DNA of 64,000 nucleotides from Nematostella vectensis (GCF_932526225.1 NC_064044.1:315001-379000); one strand, 5' to 3'. Shown: positions 20,049 through 34,082, counted from the first letter of the stretch. Program-made: numbers and translations. Notes: generated from the sequence alone by a model not told the origin.

Positions 20049-22046
20049 TTATTGATTATATGTATTCAATTTGTTCCTAGGAAGTTAACAAAAAACACAA
20101 AGCAAAGAGTTTGAGGAAGTAAACAAGTATGTGAACTTTAATGTTCTATTTGAAGGGGTGCATTTTGTACAGGGAAGCATACATAGAATGCTTAACTGGT
20201 GGAGAGGGAAGAGGTAAAAGTTTATTTAGCATAATTTCAACAATAGCAGGGGGAAGAGAGGGGCACTCTCTTCATACAATATTGCAGTTGTTACCTATTA
20301 TTAAATAAGTTTGTAACATGTCTTTGTCTATTAAGCAAGGTCTATTTCTGAGACAAGCAAACTCAAGTAAGGCTGTTGAAATAACAGGTGAGTGTTAAAA
20401 GAAAAACAATTATCTGATTAGAAAACTACTGTAGATTCCTTTGCACCAAAATAAGAACAAACTTCATTTTCTTTGTTATTTATGAGGAACGAGATAAGCT
20501 CTACAAAGCCATAAAGAAATATGTATTGCTCATCTAAATTATACAAGTAAATGATAATATTAAAAAAGAACTACTGTAAGTAATTAGAGTGGTTTTCATT
20601 AACCCGTGAAACAAAGTGTGATAGTTAAACGGTAATAGTTAGTAAAACACAAAAAAGAACAATAGAATCAGATCACCACAAAGTGTAATACGCTAAAGCA
20701 TAGTTCACGGGTTAATGAAGGTTTTGACATTTCAACCTTACATCCACATGAAAGTAATGCCTATTATCGAGTGCCCTACAGTAACTGGTTTGCAGTCAAG
20801 TTGTTTTCTGTTAGTAGGTAAAAAAATATTCTAAATAATAGTAATCATAGCTATGGTCACCACTTACACATATAGAACTTGTAATGAAAAGAAAGAAAAA
20901 ATATATATATATGCAGTCAAACAACAGAATTGCATGATAACCTTGAATATATTGAATAAAGGACTGCAAAAAAACATCTTTTGTACTAGTTGCTTGAATT
21001 GACCCTTGGCTATTTTTAGCTGAATTCAACTCCCCCTCTAAAAAAGAAAATAATAATAATAGAACAAAACTAAAAAGAAAACAAACATAACAGAGACTCC
21101 CACCAACAATTTTGATTTTTTTTACTTTCCTTTAAAAGGGGAGTGTCATGGTTAAGAGATTTGCAATAACTCTAGAGCCCTGATACAATAAACTTCAGTG
21201 AAATTCTAATACTGACTTATGAGCTTTTGGTACATGTGGGAGACTTTAAACAAAACAAAAAAAATGACCACAAACTGTCAATTAACATAGTTTTCAATAT
21301 AATATTGCATATTATTTAATAAGGTATTCACAGCTTTTAAAAAGTTAAACTGTTTGTTGACACTTAAAAGCCTACAATAATCACTGACTCCAGACATGCG
21401 CAGTACTATGCTGCTGCCCCTTTAAAGTAAAATACACTTTACTTAGTCAGCGTAGACAAAATTGCGGGTTTTGTCAATATTCTAATATGAAGATGTCAAT
21501 ATTCTTCCCCTTACGTCTTTATTTCTATTTATTTTATGATTTTCACATGATACCAAAACAGCGTCGTTTTTCTTCGCTAATTTGATGTCATGTACACAAA
21601 AAAAGAGATGCGCCCGTGCGCATGGCGAGTCCCCAAGGGACCCAAGACGCCCAAATAGACCTCTATTTTTTGTCATCCACAATCTCGGCGAGCTGTGCGT
21701 GGCGTAACCGTATTACAGGCCTGGGATCCTGGTTATTGTCCTCCCCATTAATGCGCGGGTTGGGATAACCTTGCAAGAGTGTTGTACAGCATATTCGCTC
21801 GGAAATATCGGTGCTTGGGGCCTTCGGGTTCTTTACAGCCTTCTGTAAAAGCCTTGTGCTGTCATACCGATTGGGTAATCCGTATGTATGGTTTCCGTTT
21901 TGTTCTTCAGACCGGGTTCGATCCCAGGCCAATGGGCTTTTCTTTTTAGTTCGTTTTTTTTTCTTTGTGCTGGACCCCCTTAATCCTGATAGGTTTTGCG
22001 CAAAAATAATAAAAAAAAGTGAGTTTGCAAAATAAGCTTGCTAGAT
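20049..22046 (+). repeat. Array unit 11 (1,998 bp)
   Basis: TTAA element at 20599-20715. Twin of unit 9 on the left and of unit 20 throughout: CC to AA at 21028-21029, GCTGTCATACC, and a T run interrupted by C (TTTTCTTTTT) after the small-RNA candidate. Confidence 0.97.
21700..21941 (+). ncRNA. Small-RNA candidate, unit 11
   Basis: CCTTCTGTAAAA and GCTGTCATACC; the second weakens neither CCATAC nor GTATGG pairing except at the outermost base. T run interrupted by one C. Confidence 0.33.
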
Positions 22047-24051
22047 TTATTGATTATATGTATTCAATTTGTTCCTAGGAAGTTAACAAAAAACACAAAG
22101 CAAAGAGTTTGAGGAAGTAAACAAGTATGTGAACTTTAATGTTCTATTTGAAGGGGTGCATTTTGTACAGGGAAGCATACATAGAATGCTTAACTGGTGG
22201 AGAGGGAAGAGGTAAAAGTTTATTGAGCATAATTTCAACAATAGCAGGGGGAAGAGAGGGGCACTCTCTTCATACAATATTGCAGTTGTTACCTATTATT
22301 AAATAAGTTTGTAACATGTCTTTGTTTATTAAGCAAGGTCTATTTCTGAGACAAGCAAACTCAAGTAAGGCTGTTGAAATAACAGGTGAGTGTTAAAAGA
22401 AAAACAATTATCTGATTAGAAAACTACTGTAGATTCCTTTGCACCAAAATAAGAACAAACTTCATTTTGTTTGTTATTTATGAGGAACAAGATGAGATCT
22501 ACAAAGCCATAAAAATATGTATTGCTCATCTAAATTATACAAGTAAATAATAATATAAAAAAAGAACAACTGTAAGTAATTAGAGTTGTTTTCATTAACC
22601 CGTGAAACAAAGTGTGATAGTTAAACGGTAATAGTTAGTAAAACACAAAAAAGTACAATAGAATCAGATCACCACAAAGTGTAATACGCTAAAGCGTAGT
22701 TCACGGTTTAATGAAGGTTTTGACATTTCAACCTTACATCCACATGAAAGTAATGCCTAATATCGAGTGCCCTACAGTAAGTGTTTTGCAGTCAAGTTGT
22801 TTTCTGTTAGTAGGTACAAAAATATTCTAAATAATAGTAATCATAGCTATGGTCACCACTTACACATATAGAACTTGTAATGAAAAGAAAGAAACAAAAT
22901 ATATATATATATATGCAGTCAAACAACAGAATTGCATTATAACCTTGAATATATTGAATAAAGGACTGCAAAAACACATCTTTTGTACTAGTTGCTTGAA
23001 TTGACCCTTGGCTATTTTTAGCTGAATTCCCCTCCCCCTCTAAAAAAGAAAATAATAATAATAATAGAACAAAACTAAAAAGAAAACAAACATAACAGAG
23101 ACCCCCACCAACAATTTTGATTTTTTTTACTTTCCTTTAAAAGGGGAGTGTCATGGTTAAGAGATTTGCAATAGCTCTAGAGCCCTGACACAATGAACTT
23201 CAGTGAAATTCTAATACTGACTTATGAGCTTTTGGTACATGTGGGAGACTTTAAACAAAACAAAACAAATGACTACAAACTGTCAATTAACATAGTTTTC
23301 AATATAATATTGCATATTATTTAATAAGGTATTCACAGCTTTTAAAAAGTTCAACTGTTTGTTGACACTTAAAAGCCTACAATAATCACTGACTCTAGAC
23401 ATGCGCAGTACTATGCTGCTGCCCCTTTAAAGTAAAATACACTTTACTTAGTCAGCGTAGACAAAATTGCGGATTTTGTCAATATTCTAATATGAAGATG
23501 TCAATATTCTCCCCCCTTACGTCTTTATTTCTATTTATTTTATGATTTTCACATGATACCAAAACAGCGTCTTTTTTCTTCGCTAATTTGATGTCATGTA
23601 CACAATAAAAGAGATGCTCCCGTGCGCATGGCGAGTCCCCAAGGGACCCAAGACGCCCAAATAGACCTCTATTTTTTGTCATCCACAATCTCGGCGAGCT
23701 GTGCGTGGCGTAACCGTATTACAGGCCTGGGATCCTGGTTATTGTCCTCCCCATTAATGCGCGGGTTGGGATAACCTTGCAAGAGTGTTGTACAGCATAT
23801 TCGCTCGGAAATATCGGTGCTTGGGGCCTTCGGGTTCTTTACAGCCTTCCGTAAATGCCTTGTGCTGCCATACCGATTGGGTAATCCGTATGTATGGTTT
23901 CCGTTTTGTTCTTCAGACCGGGTTCGATCCCAGGCCAATGGGCTTTTTTTTTTAGTTCCTTTTTTTTTCTTTGTGCTGGACCCCCTTAATCCTGATAGGT
24001 TTTGCGCAAAAATAATAAAAAAAGTGAGTTTGCAAAATAAGCTTGCTAGCT
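22047..24051 (+). repeat. Array unit 12 (2,005 bp)
   Basis: TTAA element at 22595-22711; its right end is CACGGT, not CACGGG. Shares a private-looking set with unit 21: AACAAGATGAGATC, GAACAACTG, GAGTTGTTTTC, GCATTATAACC, AAAAACACATC. Confidence 0.97.
23706..23947 (+). ncRNA. Small-RNA candidate, unit 12
   Basis: Single change CCGTAAATGCC, next to the TTTAC/GTAAA stem. Confidence 0.35.
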
Positions 24052-26058
24052 TTATTGATTATATGTATTCAATTTGTTCCTAGGAAGTTAACAAAAAACA
24101 CAAAGCAAAGAGTTTGAGGAAGTAAACAAGTATGTGAACTTTAATGTTCTATTTGAAGGGGTGCATTTTGTACAGGGAAGCATACATAGAATGCTTAACT
24201 GGTGGAGAGGGAAGAGGTAAAAGTTTATTTAGCATAATTTCAACAATAGCAGGGGGAAGAGAGGGGCACTCTCTTCATACAATATTGCAGTTGTTACCTA
24301 TTATTAAATAAGTTTGTAACATGTCTTTGTTTATTAAGCAAGGTCTATTTCTGAGACAAGCAAACTCAAGTAAGGCTGTTGAAATAACAGGTGAGTGTTA
24401 AAAGAAAAACAATTATCTGATTAGAAAACTACTGTAGATTCCTTTGCACCAAAATAAGAACAAACTTCATTTTGTTTGTTATTTATGAGGAACGAGATGA
24501 GCTCTACAAAGCCATAAAGAAATATGTATTGCTCATCTAAATTATACAAGTAAATAATAATATTAAAAAAGAACTACTGTAAGTAATTAGAGTGGTTTTC
24601 ATTAACCCGTGAAACAAAGTGTGATAGTTAAACGGTAATAGTTAGTAAAACACAAAAAAGTACAATAGAATCAGATCACCACAAAGTGTAATACGCTAAA
24701 GCGTAGTTCACGGTTTAATGAAGGTTTTGACATTTCAACCTTACATCCACATGAAAGTAATGCCTAATATCGAGTGCCCTACAGTAAGTGTTTTGCAGTC
24801 AAGTTGTTTTCTGTTAGTAGGTACAAAAATATTCTAAATAATAGTAATCATAGCTATGGTCACCACTTACACATATAGAACTTGTAATGAAAAGAGAGAA
24901 ACAAAATATATATATATGCAGTCAAACAACAGAATTGCATGATAACCTTGAATATATTGAATAAAGGACTGCAAAAAAAACATCTTTTGTACTAGTTGCT
25001 TGAATTGACCCTTGGCTATTTTTAGCTGAATTCCCCTCCCCCTCTAAAAAAGAAAATAATAATAATAATAATAGAACAAAACTAAAAAGACAACAAACAT
25101 AACATAGACCCCCACCAACAATTTTGATTTTTTTTACTTTCCTTTAAAAGGGGAGTGTCATGGTTAAGAGATTTGCAATAGCTCTAGAGCCCTGACACAA
25201 TGAACTTCAGTGAAATTCTAATACTGACTTATGAGCTTTTGGTACATGTTGGAGAATTTAAACAAAACAAAACAAATGACCACAAACTGTCAATTAACAT
25301 AGTTTTCAATATAATATTGCATATTATTTAATAAGGTATTCACAGCTTTTAAAAAGTTCAACTGTTTGTTGACACTTAAAAGCCTACAATAATCACTGAC
25401 TCTAGACATGCGCAGTACTATGCTGCTGCCCCTTTAAAGTAAAATACACTTTACTTAGTCAGCGTAGACAAAATTGCGGATTTTGTCAATATTCTAATAT
25501 GAAGATGTCAATATTCTCCCCCCTTACGTCTTTATTTCTATTTATTTTATGATTTTCACATGATACCAAAACAGCGTCTTTTTTCTTCGCTAATTTGATG
25601 TCATGTACACAATAAAAGAGATGCGCCCGTGCGCATGGCGAGTCCCCAAGGGACCCAAGACGCCCAAATAGACCTCTATTTTTTGTCATCCACAATCTCG
25701 GCGAGCTGTGCGTGGCGTAACCGTATTACAGGCCTGGGATCCTGGTTATTGTCCTCACCATTAATGCGCGGGTCGGGATAACCTTGCAAGAGTGTTGTAC
25801 AGCATATTCGCTCGGAAATATCGGTGCTTGGGGCCTTCGGGTTCTTTACAGCCTTCCGTAAAAGCCTTGTGCTGCCATACCGATTGGGTAATCCGTATGT
25901 ATGGTTTCCGTTTTGTTCTTCAGACCGGGTTCGATCCCAGGCCAATGGGCTTTTTTTTTAGTTCCTTTTTTTTTTCTTTGTGCTGGACCCCCTTAATCCT
26001 GATAGGTTTTGCGCAAAAATAATAAAAAAAGTGAGTTTGCAAAATAAGCTTGCTAGCT
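24052..26058 (+). repeat. Array unit 13 (2,007 bp)
   Basis: TTAA element at 24602-24718 with CACGGT right end. First of three almost identical units (13-15), marked by ATGTTGGAGAATTT, AACATAGACC and GCGGGTCGGG. Units 13 and 14 also share AAAAGAGAGAAAC. Confidence 0.97.
25713..25954 (+). ncRNA. Small-RNA candidate, unit 13
   Basis: CCTCACC and GGGTCGGG in the extended GGTTAT hairpin, shared with units 14 and 15. The A can pair with U across the helix; the C does not restore a pair. Confidence 0.35.
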
Positions 26059-28065
26059 TTATTGATTATATGTATTCAATTTGTTCCTAGGAAGTTAACA
26101 AAAAACACAAAGCAAAGAGTTTGAGGAAGTAAACAAGTATGTGAACTTTAATGTTCTATTTGAAGGGGTGCATTTTGTACAGGGAAGCATACATAGAATG
26201 CTTAACTGGTGGAGAGGGAAGAGGTAAAAGTTTATTTAGCATAATTTCAACAATAGCAGGGGGAAGAGAGGGGCACTCTCTTCATACAATATTGCAGTTG
26301 TTACCTATTATTAAATAAGTTTGTAACATGTCTTTGTTTATTAAGCAAGGTCTATTTCTGAGACAAGCAAACTCAAGTAAGGCTGTTGAAATAACAGGTG
26401 AGTGTTAAAAGAAAAACAATTATCTGATTAGAAAACTACTGTAGATTCCTTTGCACCAAAATAAGAACAAACTTCATTTTGTTTGTTATTTATGAGGAAC
26501 GAGATGAGCTCTACAAAGCCATAAAGAAATATGTATTGCTCATCTAAATTATACAAGTAAATAATAATATTAAAAAAGAACTACTGTAAGTAATTAGAGT
26601 GGTTTTCATTAACCCGTGAAACAAAGTGTGATAGTTAAACGGTAATAGTTAGTAAAACACAAAAAAGTACAATAGAATCAGATCACCACAAAGTGTAATA
26701 CGCTAAAGCGTAGTTCACGGTTTAATGAAGGTTTTGACATTTCAACCTTACATCCACATGAAAGTAATGCCTAATATCGAGTGCCCTACAGTAAGTGTTT
26801 TGCAGTCAAGTTGTTTTCTGTTAGTAGGTACAAAAATATTCTAAATAATAGTAATCATAGCTATGGTCACCACTTACACATATAGAACTTGTAATGAAAA
26901 GAGAGAAACAAAATATATATATATGCAGTCAAACAACAGAATTGCATGATAACCTTGAATATATTGAATAAAGGACTGCAAAAAAAACATCTTTTGTACT
27001 AGTTGCTTGAATTGACCCTTGGCTATTTTTAGCTGAATTCCCCTCCCCCTCTAAAAAAGAAAATAATAATAATAATAATAGAACAAAACTAAAAAGACAA
27101 CAAACATAACATAGACCCCCACCAACAATTTTGATTTTTTTTACTTTCCTTTAAAAGGGGAGTGTCATGGTTAAGAGATTTGCAATAGCTCTAGAGCCCT
27201 GACACAATGAACTTCAGTGAAATTCTAATACTGACTTATGAGCTTTTGGTACATGTTGGAGAATTTAAACAAAACAAAACAAATGACCACAAACTGTCAA
27301 TTAACATAGTTTTCAATATAATATTGCATATTATTTAATAAGGTATTCACAGCTTTTAAAAAGTTCAACTGTTTGTTGACACTTAAAAGCCTACAATAAT
27401 CACTGACTCTAGACATGCGCAGTACTATGCTGCTGCCCCTTTAAAGTAAAATACACTTTACTTAGTCAGCGTAGACAAAATTGCGGATTTTGTCAATATT
27501 CTAATATGAAGATGTCAATATTCTCCCCCCTTACGTCTTTATTTCTATTTATTTTATGATTTTCACATGATACCAAAACAGCGTCTTTTTTCTTCGCTAA
27601 TTTGATGTCATGTACACAATAAAAGAGATGCGCCCGTGCGCATGGCGAGTCCCCAAGGGACCCAAGACGCCCAAATAGACCTCTATTTTTTGTCATCCAC
27701 AATCTCGGCGAGCTGTGCGTGGCGTAACCGTATTACAGGCCTGGGATCCTGGTTATTGTCCTCACCATTAATGCGCGGGTCGGGATAACCTTGCAAGAGT
27801 GTTGTACAGCATATTCGCTCGGAAATATCGGTGCTTGGGGCCTTCGGGTTCTTTACAGCCTTCCGTAAAAGCCTTGTGCTGCCATACCGATTGGGTAATC
27901 CGTATGTATGGTTTCCGTTTTGTTCTTCAGACCGGGTTCGATCCCAGGCCAATGGGCTTTTTTTTTAGTTCCTTTTTTTTTTCTTTGTGCTGGACCCCCT
28001 TAATCCTGATAGGTTTTGCGCAAAAATAATAAAAAAAGTGAGTTTGCAAAATAAGCTTGCTAGCT
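26059..28065 (+). repeat. Array unit 14 (2,007 bp)
   Basis: TTAA element at 26609-26725. By eye nearly indistinguishable from unit 13 and of exactly the same length, so a very recent duplication or conversion. Confidence 0.97.
27720..27961 (+). ncRNA. Small-RNA candidate, unit 14
   Basis: Looks identical to unit 13 across the candidate. Confidence 0.35.
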
Positions 28066-30072
28066 TTATTGATTATATGTATTCAATTTGTTCCTAGGAA
28101 GTTAACAAAAAACACAAAGCAAAGAGTTTGAGGAAGTAAACAAGTATGTGAACTTTAATGTTCTATTTGAAGGGGTGCATTTTGTACAGGGAAGCATACA
28201 TAGAATGCTTAACTGGTGGAGAGGGAAGAGGTAAAAGTTTATTTAGCATAATTTCAACAATAGCAGGGGGAAGAGAGGGGCACTCTCTTCATACAATATT
28301 GCAGTTGTTACCTATTATTAAATAAGTTTGTAACATGTCTTTGTTTATTAAGCAAGGTCTATTTCTGAGACAAGCAAACTCAAGTAAGGCTGTTGAAATA
28401 ACAGGTGAGTGTTAAAAGAAAAACAATTATCTGATTAGAAAACTACTGTAGATTCCTTTGCACCAAAATAAGAACAAACTTCATTTTGTTTGTTATTTAT
28501 GAGGAACGAGATGAGCTCTACAAAGCCATAAAGAAATATGTATTGCTCATCTAAATTATACAAGTAAATAATAATATTAAAAAAGAACTACTGTAAATAA
28601 TTAGAGTGGTTTTCATTAACCCGTGAAACAAAGTGTGATAGTTAAACGGTAATAGTTAGTAAAACACAAAAAAGTACAATAGAATCAGATCACCACAAAG
28701 TGTAATACGCTAAAGCGTAGTTCACGGTTTAATGAAGGTTTTGACATTTCAACCTTACATCCACATGAAAGTAATGCCTAATATCGAGTGCCCTACAGTA
28801 AGTGTTTTGCAGTCAAGTTGTTTTCTGTTAGTAGGTACAAAAATATTCTAAATAATAGTAATCATAGCTATGGTCACCACTTACACATATAGAACTTGTA
28901 ATGAAAAGAAAGAAACAAAATATATATATATGCAGTCAAACAACAGAATTGCATGATAACCTTGAATATATTGAATAAAGGACTGCAAAAAAAACATCTT
29001 TTGTACTAGTTGCTTGAATTGACCCTTGGCTATTTTTAGCTGAATTCCCCTCCCCCTCTAAAAAAGAAAATAATAATAATAATAATAGAACAAAACTAAA
29101 AAGACAACAAACATAACATAGACCCCCACCAACAATTTTGATTTTTTTTACTTTCCTTTAAAAGGGGAGTGTCATGGTTAAGAGATTTGCAATAGCTCTA
29201 GAGCCCTGACACAATGAACTTCAGTGAAATTCTAATACTGACTTATGAGCTTTTGGTACATGTTGGAGAATTTAAACAAAACAAAACAAATGACCACAAA
29301 CTGTCAATTAACATAGTTTTCAATATAATATTGCATATTATTTAATAAGGTATTCACAGCTTTTAAAAAGTTCAACTGTTTGTTGACACTTAAAAGCCTA
29401 CAATAATCACTGACTCTAGACATGCGCAGTACTATGCTGCTGCCCCTTTAAAGTAAAATACACTTTACTTAGTCAGCGTAGACAAAATTGCGGATTTTGT
29501 CAATATTCTAATATGAAGATGTCAATATTCTCCCCCCTTACGTCTTTATTTCTATTTATTTTATGATTTTCACATGATACCAAAACAGCGTCTTTTTTCT
29601 TCGCTAATTTGATGTCATGTACACAATAAAAGAGATGCGCCCGTGCGCATGGCGAGTCCCCAAGGGACCCAAGACGCCCAAATAGACCTCTATTTTTTGT
29701 CATCCACAATCTCGGCGAGCTGTGCGTGGCGTAACCGTATTACAGGCCTGGGATCCTGGTTATTGTCCTCACCATTAATGCGCGGGTCGGGATAACCTTG
29801 CAAGAGTGTTGTACAGCATATTCGCTCGGAAATATCGGTGCTTGGGGCCTTCGGGTTCTTTACAGCCTTCCGTAAAAGCCTTGTGCTGCCATACCGATTG
29901 GGTAATCCGTATGTATGGTTTCCGTTTTGTTCTTCAGACCGGGTTCGATCCCAGGCCAATGGGCTTTTTTTTTAGTTCCTTTTTTTTTTCTTTGTGCTGG
30001 ACCCCCTTAATCCTGATAGGTTTTGCGCAAAAATAATAAAAAAAGTGAGTTTGCAAAATAAGCTTGCTAGCT
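28066..30072 (+). repeat. Array unit 15 (2,007 bp)
   Basis: TTAA element at 28616-28732. Differs from unit 14 by changes such as CTGTAAATAATT near 28590 and AAAAGAAAGAAAC near 28905. Same length as 13 and 14. Confidence 0.97.
29727..29968 (+). ncRNA. Small-RNA candidate, unit 15
   Basis: Looks identical to unit 13 across the candidate. Confidence 0.35.
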
Positions 30073-32079
30073 TTATTGATTATATGTATTCAATTTGTTC
30101 CTAGGAAGTTAACAAAAAACACAAAGCAAAGAGTTTGAGGAAGTAAACAAGTATGTGAACTTTAATGTTCTATTTGAAGGGGTGCATTTTGTACAGGGAA
30201 GCATACATAGAATGCTTAACTGGTGGAGAGGGAAGAGGTAAAAGTTTATTTAGCATAATTTCAACAATAGCAGGGGGAAGAGAGGGGCACTCTCTTCATA
30301 CAATATTGCAGTTGTTACCTATTATTAAATAAGTTTGTAACATGTCTTTGTTTATTAAGCAAGGTCTATTTCTGAGACAAGCAAACTCAAGTAAGGCTGT
30401 TGAAATAACAGGTGAGTGTTAAAAGAAAAACAATTATCTGATTAGAAAACTACTGTAGATTCCTTTGCACCAAAATAAGAACAAACTTCATTTTGTTTGT
30501 TATTTATGAGGAACGAGATGAGCTCTACAAAGCCATAAAGAAATATGTATTGCTCATCTAAATTATACAAGTAAATAATAATATTAAAAAAGAACTACTG
30601 TAAGTAATTAGAGTGGTTTTCATTAACCCGTGAAACAAAGTGTGATAGTTAAACGGTAATAGTTAGTAAAACACAAAAAAGTACAATAGAATCAGATCAC
30701 CACAAAGTGTAATACGCTAAAGCGTAGTTCACGGTTTAATGAAGGTTTTGACATTTCAACCTTACATCCACATGAAAGTAATGCCTAATATCGAGTGCCC
30801 TACAGTAAGTGTTTTGCAGTCAAGTTGTTTTCTGTTAGTAGGTACAAAAATATTCTAAATAATAGTAATCATAGCTATGGTCACCACTTTTACATATAGA
30901 ACTTGTAATGAAAAGAAAGAAACAAAATATATATATATGCAGTCAAACAACAGAATTGCATGATAACCTTGAATATATTGAATAAAGGACTGCAAAAAAC
31001 ATCTTTTGTACTAGTTGCTTGAATTGACCCTTGGCTATTTTTAGCTGAATTCACCTCCCCCTCTAAAAAAGAAAATAATAATAATAATAATAGAACAAAA
31101 CTAAAAAGACAACAAACATAACAGAGACCCCCACCAACAATTTTGATTTTTTTTACTTTCCTTTAAAAGGGGAGTGTCATGGTTAAGAGATTTGCAATAG
31201 CTCTAGAGCCCTGACACAATGAACTTCAGTGAAATTCTAATACTGACTTATGAGCTTTTGGTACATGTGGGAGACTTTAAACAAAACAAAACAAATGACC
31301 ACAAACTGTCAATTAACATAGTTTTCAATATAATATTGCATATTATTTAATAAGGTATTCACAGCTTTTAAAAAGTTCAACTGTTTGTTGACACTTAAAA
31401 GCCTACAATAATCACTGACTCTAGACATGCGCAGTACTATGCTGCTGCCCCTTTAAAGTAAAATACACTTTACTTAGTCAGCGTAGACAAAATTGCGGAT
31501 TTTGTCAATATTCTAATATGAAGATGTCAATATTCTCCCCCCTTACGTCTTTATTTCTATTTATTTTATGATTTTCACATGATACCAAAACAGCGTCTTT
31601 TTTCTTTGCTAATTTGATGTTATGTACACAATAAAAGAGATGCGCCCGTGCGCATGGCGAGTCCCCAAGGGACCCAAGACGCCCAAATAGACCTCTATTT
31701 TTTGTCATCCACAATCTCGGCGAGCTGTGCGTGGCGTAACCGTATTACAGGCCTGGGATCCTGGTTATTGTCCTCACCATTAATGCGCGGGTTGGGATAA
31801 CCTTGCAAGAGTGTTGTACAGCATATTCGCTCGGAAATATCGGTGCTTGGGGCCTTCGGGTTCTTTACAGCCTTCCGTAAAAGCCTTGTGCTGCCATACC
31901 GATTGGGTAATCCGTATGTATGGTTTCCGTTTTGTTCTTCAGACCGGGTTCGATCCCAGGCCAATGGGCTTTTTTTTTTAGTTCGTTTTTTTTTCTTTGT
32001 GCTGGACCCCCTTAATCCTGATAGGTTTTGCGCAAAAATAATAAAAAAAAAATGAGTTTGCAAAATAAGCTTGCTAGAT
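30073..32079 (+). repeat. Array unit 16 (2,007 bp)
   Basis: TTAA element at 30623-30739. The left half is of the 13-15 type; the right half has GATGTTATGTAC, as in units 22, 23 and 31. Private AC to TT change gives CCACTTTTACAT near 30885-30896. Confidence 0.97.
31732..31973 (+). ncRNA. Small-RNA candidate, unit 16
   Basis: CCTCACC with normal GGGTTGGG, which gains an A-U pair relative to the common form. Confidence 0.35.
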
Positions 32080-34082
32080 TTATTGATTATATGTATTCAA
32101 TTTGTTCCTAGGAAGTTAACAAAAAACACAAAGCAAAGAGTTTAAGGAAGTAAACAAGTATGTGAACTTTAATGTTCTATTTGAAGGGGTGCATTTTGTA
32201 CAGGGAAGCATACATAGAATGCTTAACTGGTGGAGAGGGAAGAGGTAAAAGTTTATTTAGCATAATTTCAACAATAGCAGGGGGAAGAGAGGGGCACTCT
32301 CTTCATACAATATTGCAGTTGTTACCTATTATTAAATAAGTTTGTAACATGTCTTTGTTTATTAAGCAAGGTCTATTTCTGAGACAAGCAAACTCAAGTA
32401 AGGCTGTTGAAATAACAGGTGAGTGTTAAAAGAAAAACAATTATCTGATTAGAAAACTACTGTAGATTCCTTTGCACCAAAATAAGAACAAACTTCATTT
32501 TGTTTGTTATTTATGAGGAACGAGATGAGCTCTACAAAGCCATAAAGAAATATGTATTGCTCATCTAAATTATACAAGTAAATAATAATATTAAAAAAGA
32601 ACTACTGTAAGTAATTAGAGTGGTTTTCATTAACCCGTGAAACAAAGTGTGATAGTTAAACGGTAATAGTTAGTAAAACACAAAAAAGTACAATAGAATC
32701 AGATCACCACAAAGTGTAATACGCTAAAGCGTAGTTCACGGTTTAATGAAGGTTTTGACATTTCAACCTTACATCCACATGAAAGTAATGCCTAATATCG
32801 AGTGCCCTACAGTAAGTGTTTTGCAGTCAAGTTGTTTTCTGTTAGTAGGTACAAAAATATTCTAAATAATAGTAATCATAGCTATGGTCACCACTTACAC
32901 ATATAGAACTTGTAATGAAAAGAAAGAAACAAAATATATATATATGCAGTCAAACAACAGAATTGCATGATAACCTTGAATATATTGAATAAAGGACTGC
33001 AAAAAAACATCTTTTGTACTAGTTGCTTGAATTGACCCTTGGCTATTTTTAGCTGAATTCCCCTCCCCCTCTAAAAAAGAAAATAATAATAATAATAGAA
33101 CAAAACTAAAAAGACAACAAACATAACAGAGACCCCCACCAACAATTTTGATTTTTTTTACTTTCCTTTAAAAGTTGAGTGTCATGGTTAAGAGATTTGC
33201 AATAGCTCTAGAGCCCTGACACAATGAACTTCAGTGAAATTCTAATACTGACTTATGAGCTTTTGGTACATGTGGTTGACTTTAAACAAAACAAAACAAA
33301 TGACCACAAACTGTCAATTAACATAGTTTTCAATATAATATTGCATATTATTTAATAAGGTATTCACAGCTTTTAAAAAGTTCAACTGTTTGTTGACACT
33401 TAAAAGCCTACAATAATCACTGACTCTAGACATGCGCAGTACTATGCTGCTGCCCCTTTAAAGTAAAATACACTTTACTTAGTCAGCGTAGACAAAATTG
33501 CGGATTTTGTCAATATCCTAATATGAAGATGTCAATATTCTCCCCCCTTACGTCTTTATTTCTATTTATTTTATGATTTTTACATGATACCAAAACAGCG
33601 TCTTTTTTCTTCGCTAATTTGATGTCATGTACACAATAAAAGAGATGCGCCCGTGCGCATGGCGAGTCCCCAAGGGACCCAAGACGCCCAAATAGACCTC
33701 TATTTTTTGTCATCCACAATCTCGGCGAGCTGTGCGTGGCGTAACCGTATTACAGGCCTGGGATCCTGGTTATTGTCCTCCCCATTAATGCGCGGGTTGG
33801 GATAACCTTGCAAGAGTGTTGTACAGCATATTCGCTCGGAAATATCGGTGCTTGGGGCCTTCGGGTTCTTTACAGCCTTCCGTAAAAGCCTTGTGCTGCC
33901 ATACCGATTGGGTAATCCGTATGTATGGTTTCCGTTTTGTTCTTCAGACCGGGTTCGATCCCAGGCCAATTTGCTTTTTTTTTTAGTTCGTTTTTTTTTC
34001 TTTGTGCTGGACCCCCTTAATCCTGATAGGTTTTGCGCAAAAATAATAAAAAAAGTGAGTTTGCAAAATAAGCTTGCTAGAT
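32080..34082 (+). repeat. Array unit 17 (2,003 bp)
   Basis: TTAA element at 32630-32746. Shares GTTTAAGG, AAAAGTTGAG and AATATCCTAATATG with units 24 and 32. Three adjacent double changes to TT: 33175-33176 (shared), 33276-33277 and 33971-33972 (private). Confidence 0.97.
33737..33978 (+). ncRNA. Small-RNA candidate, unit 17
   Basis: GG to TT at 33971-33972 changes the short linker between the end stem and the T run (CCAATTTGC); the rest is consensus. Confidence 0.35.
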
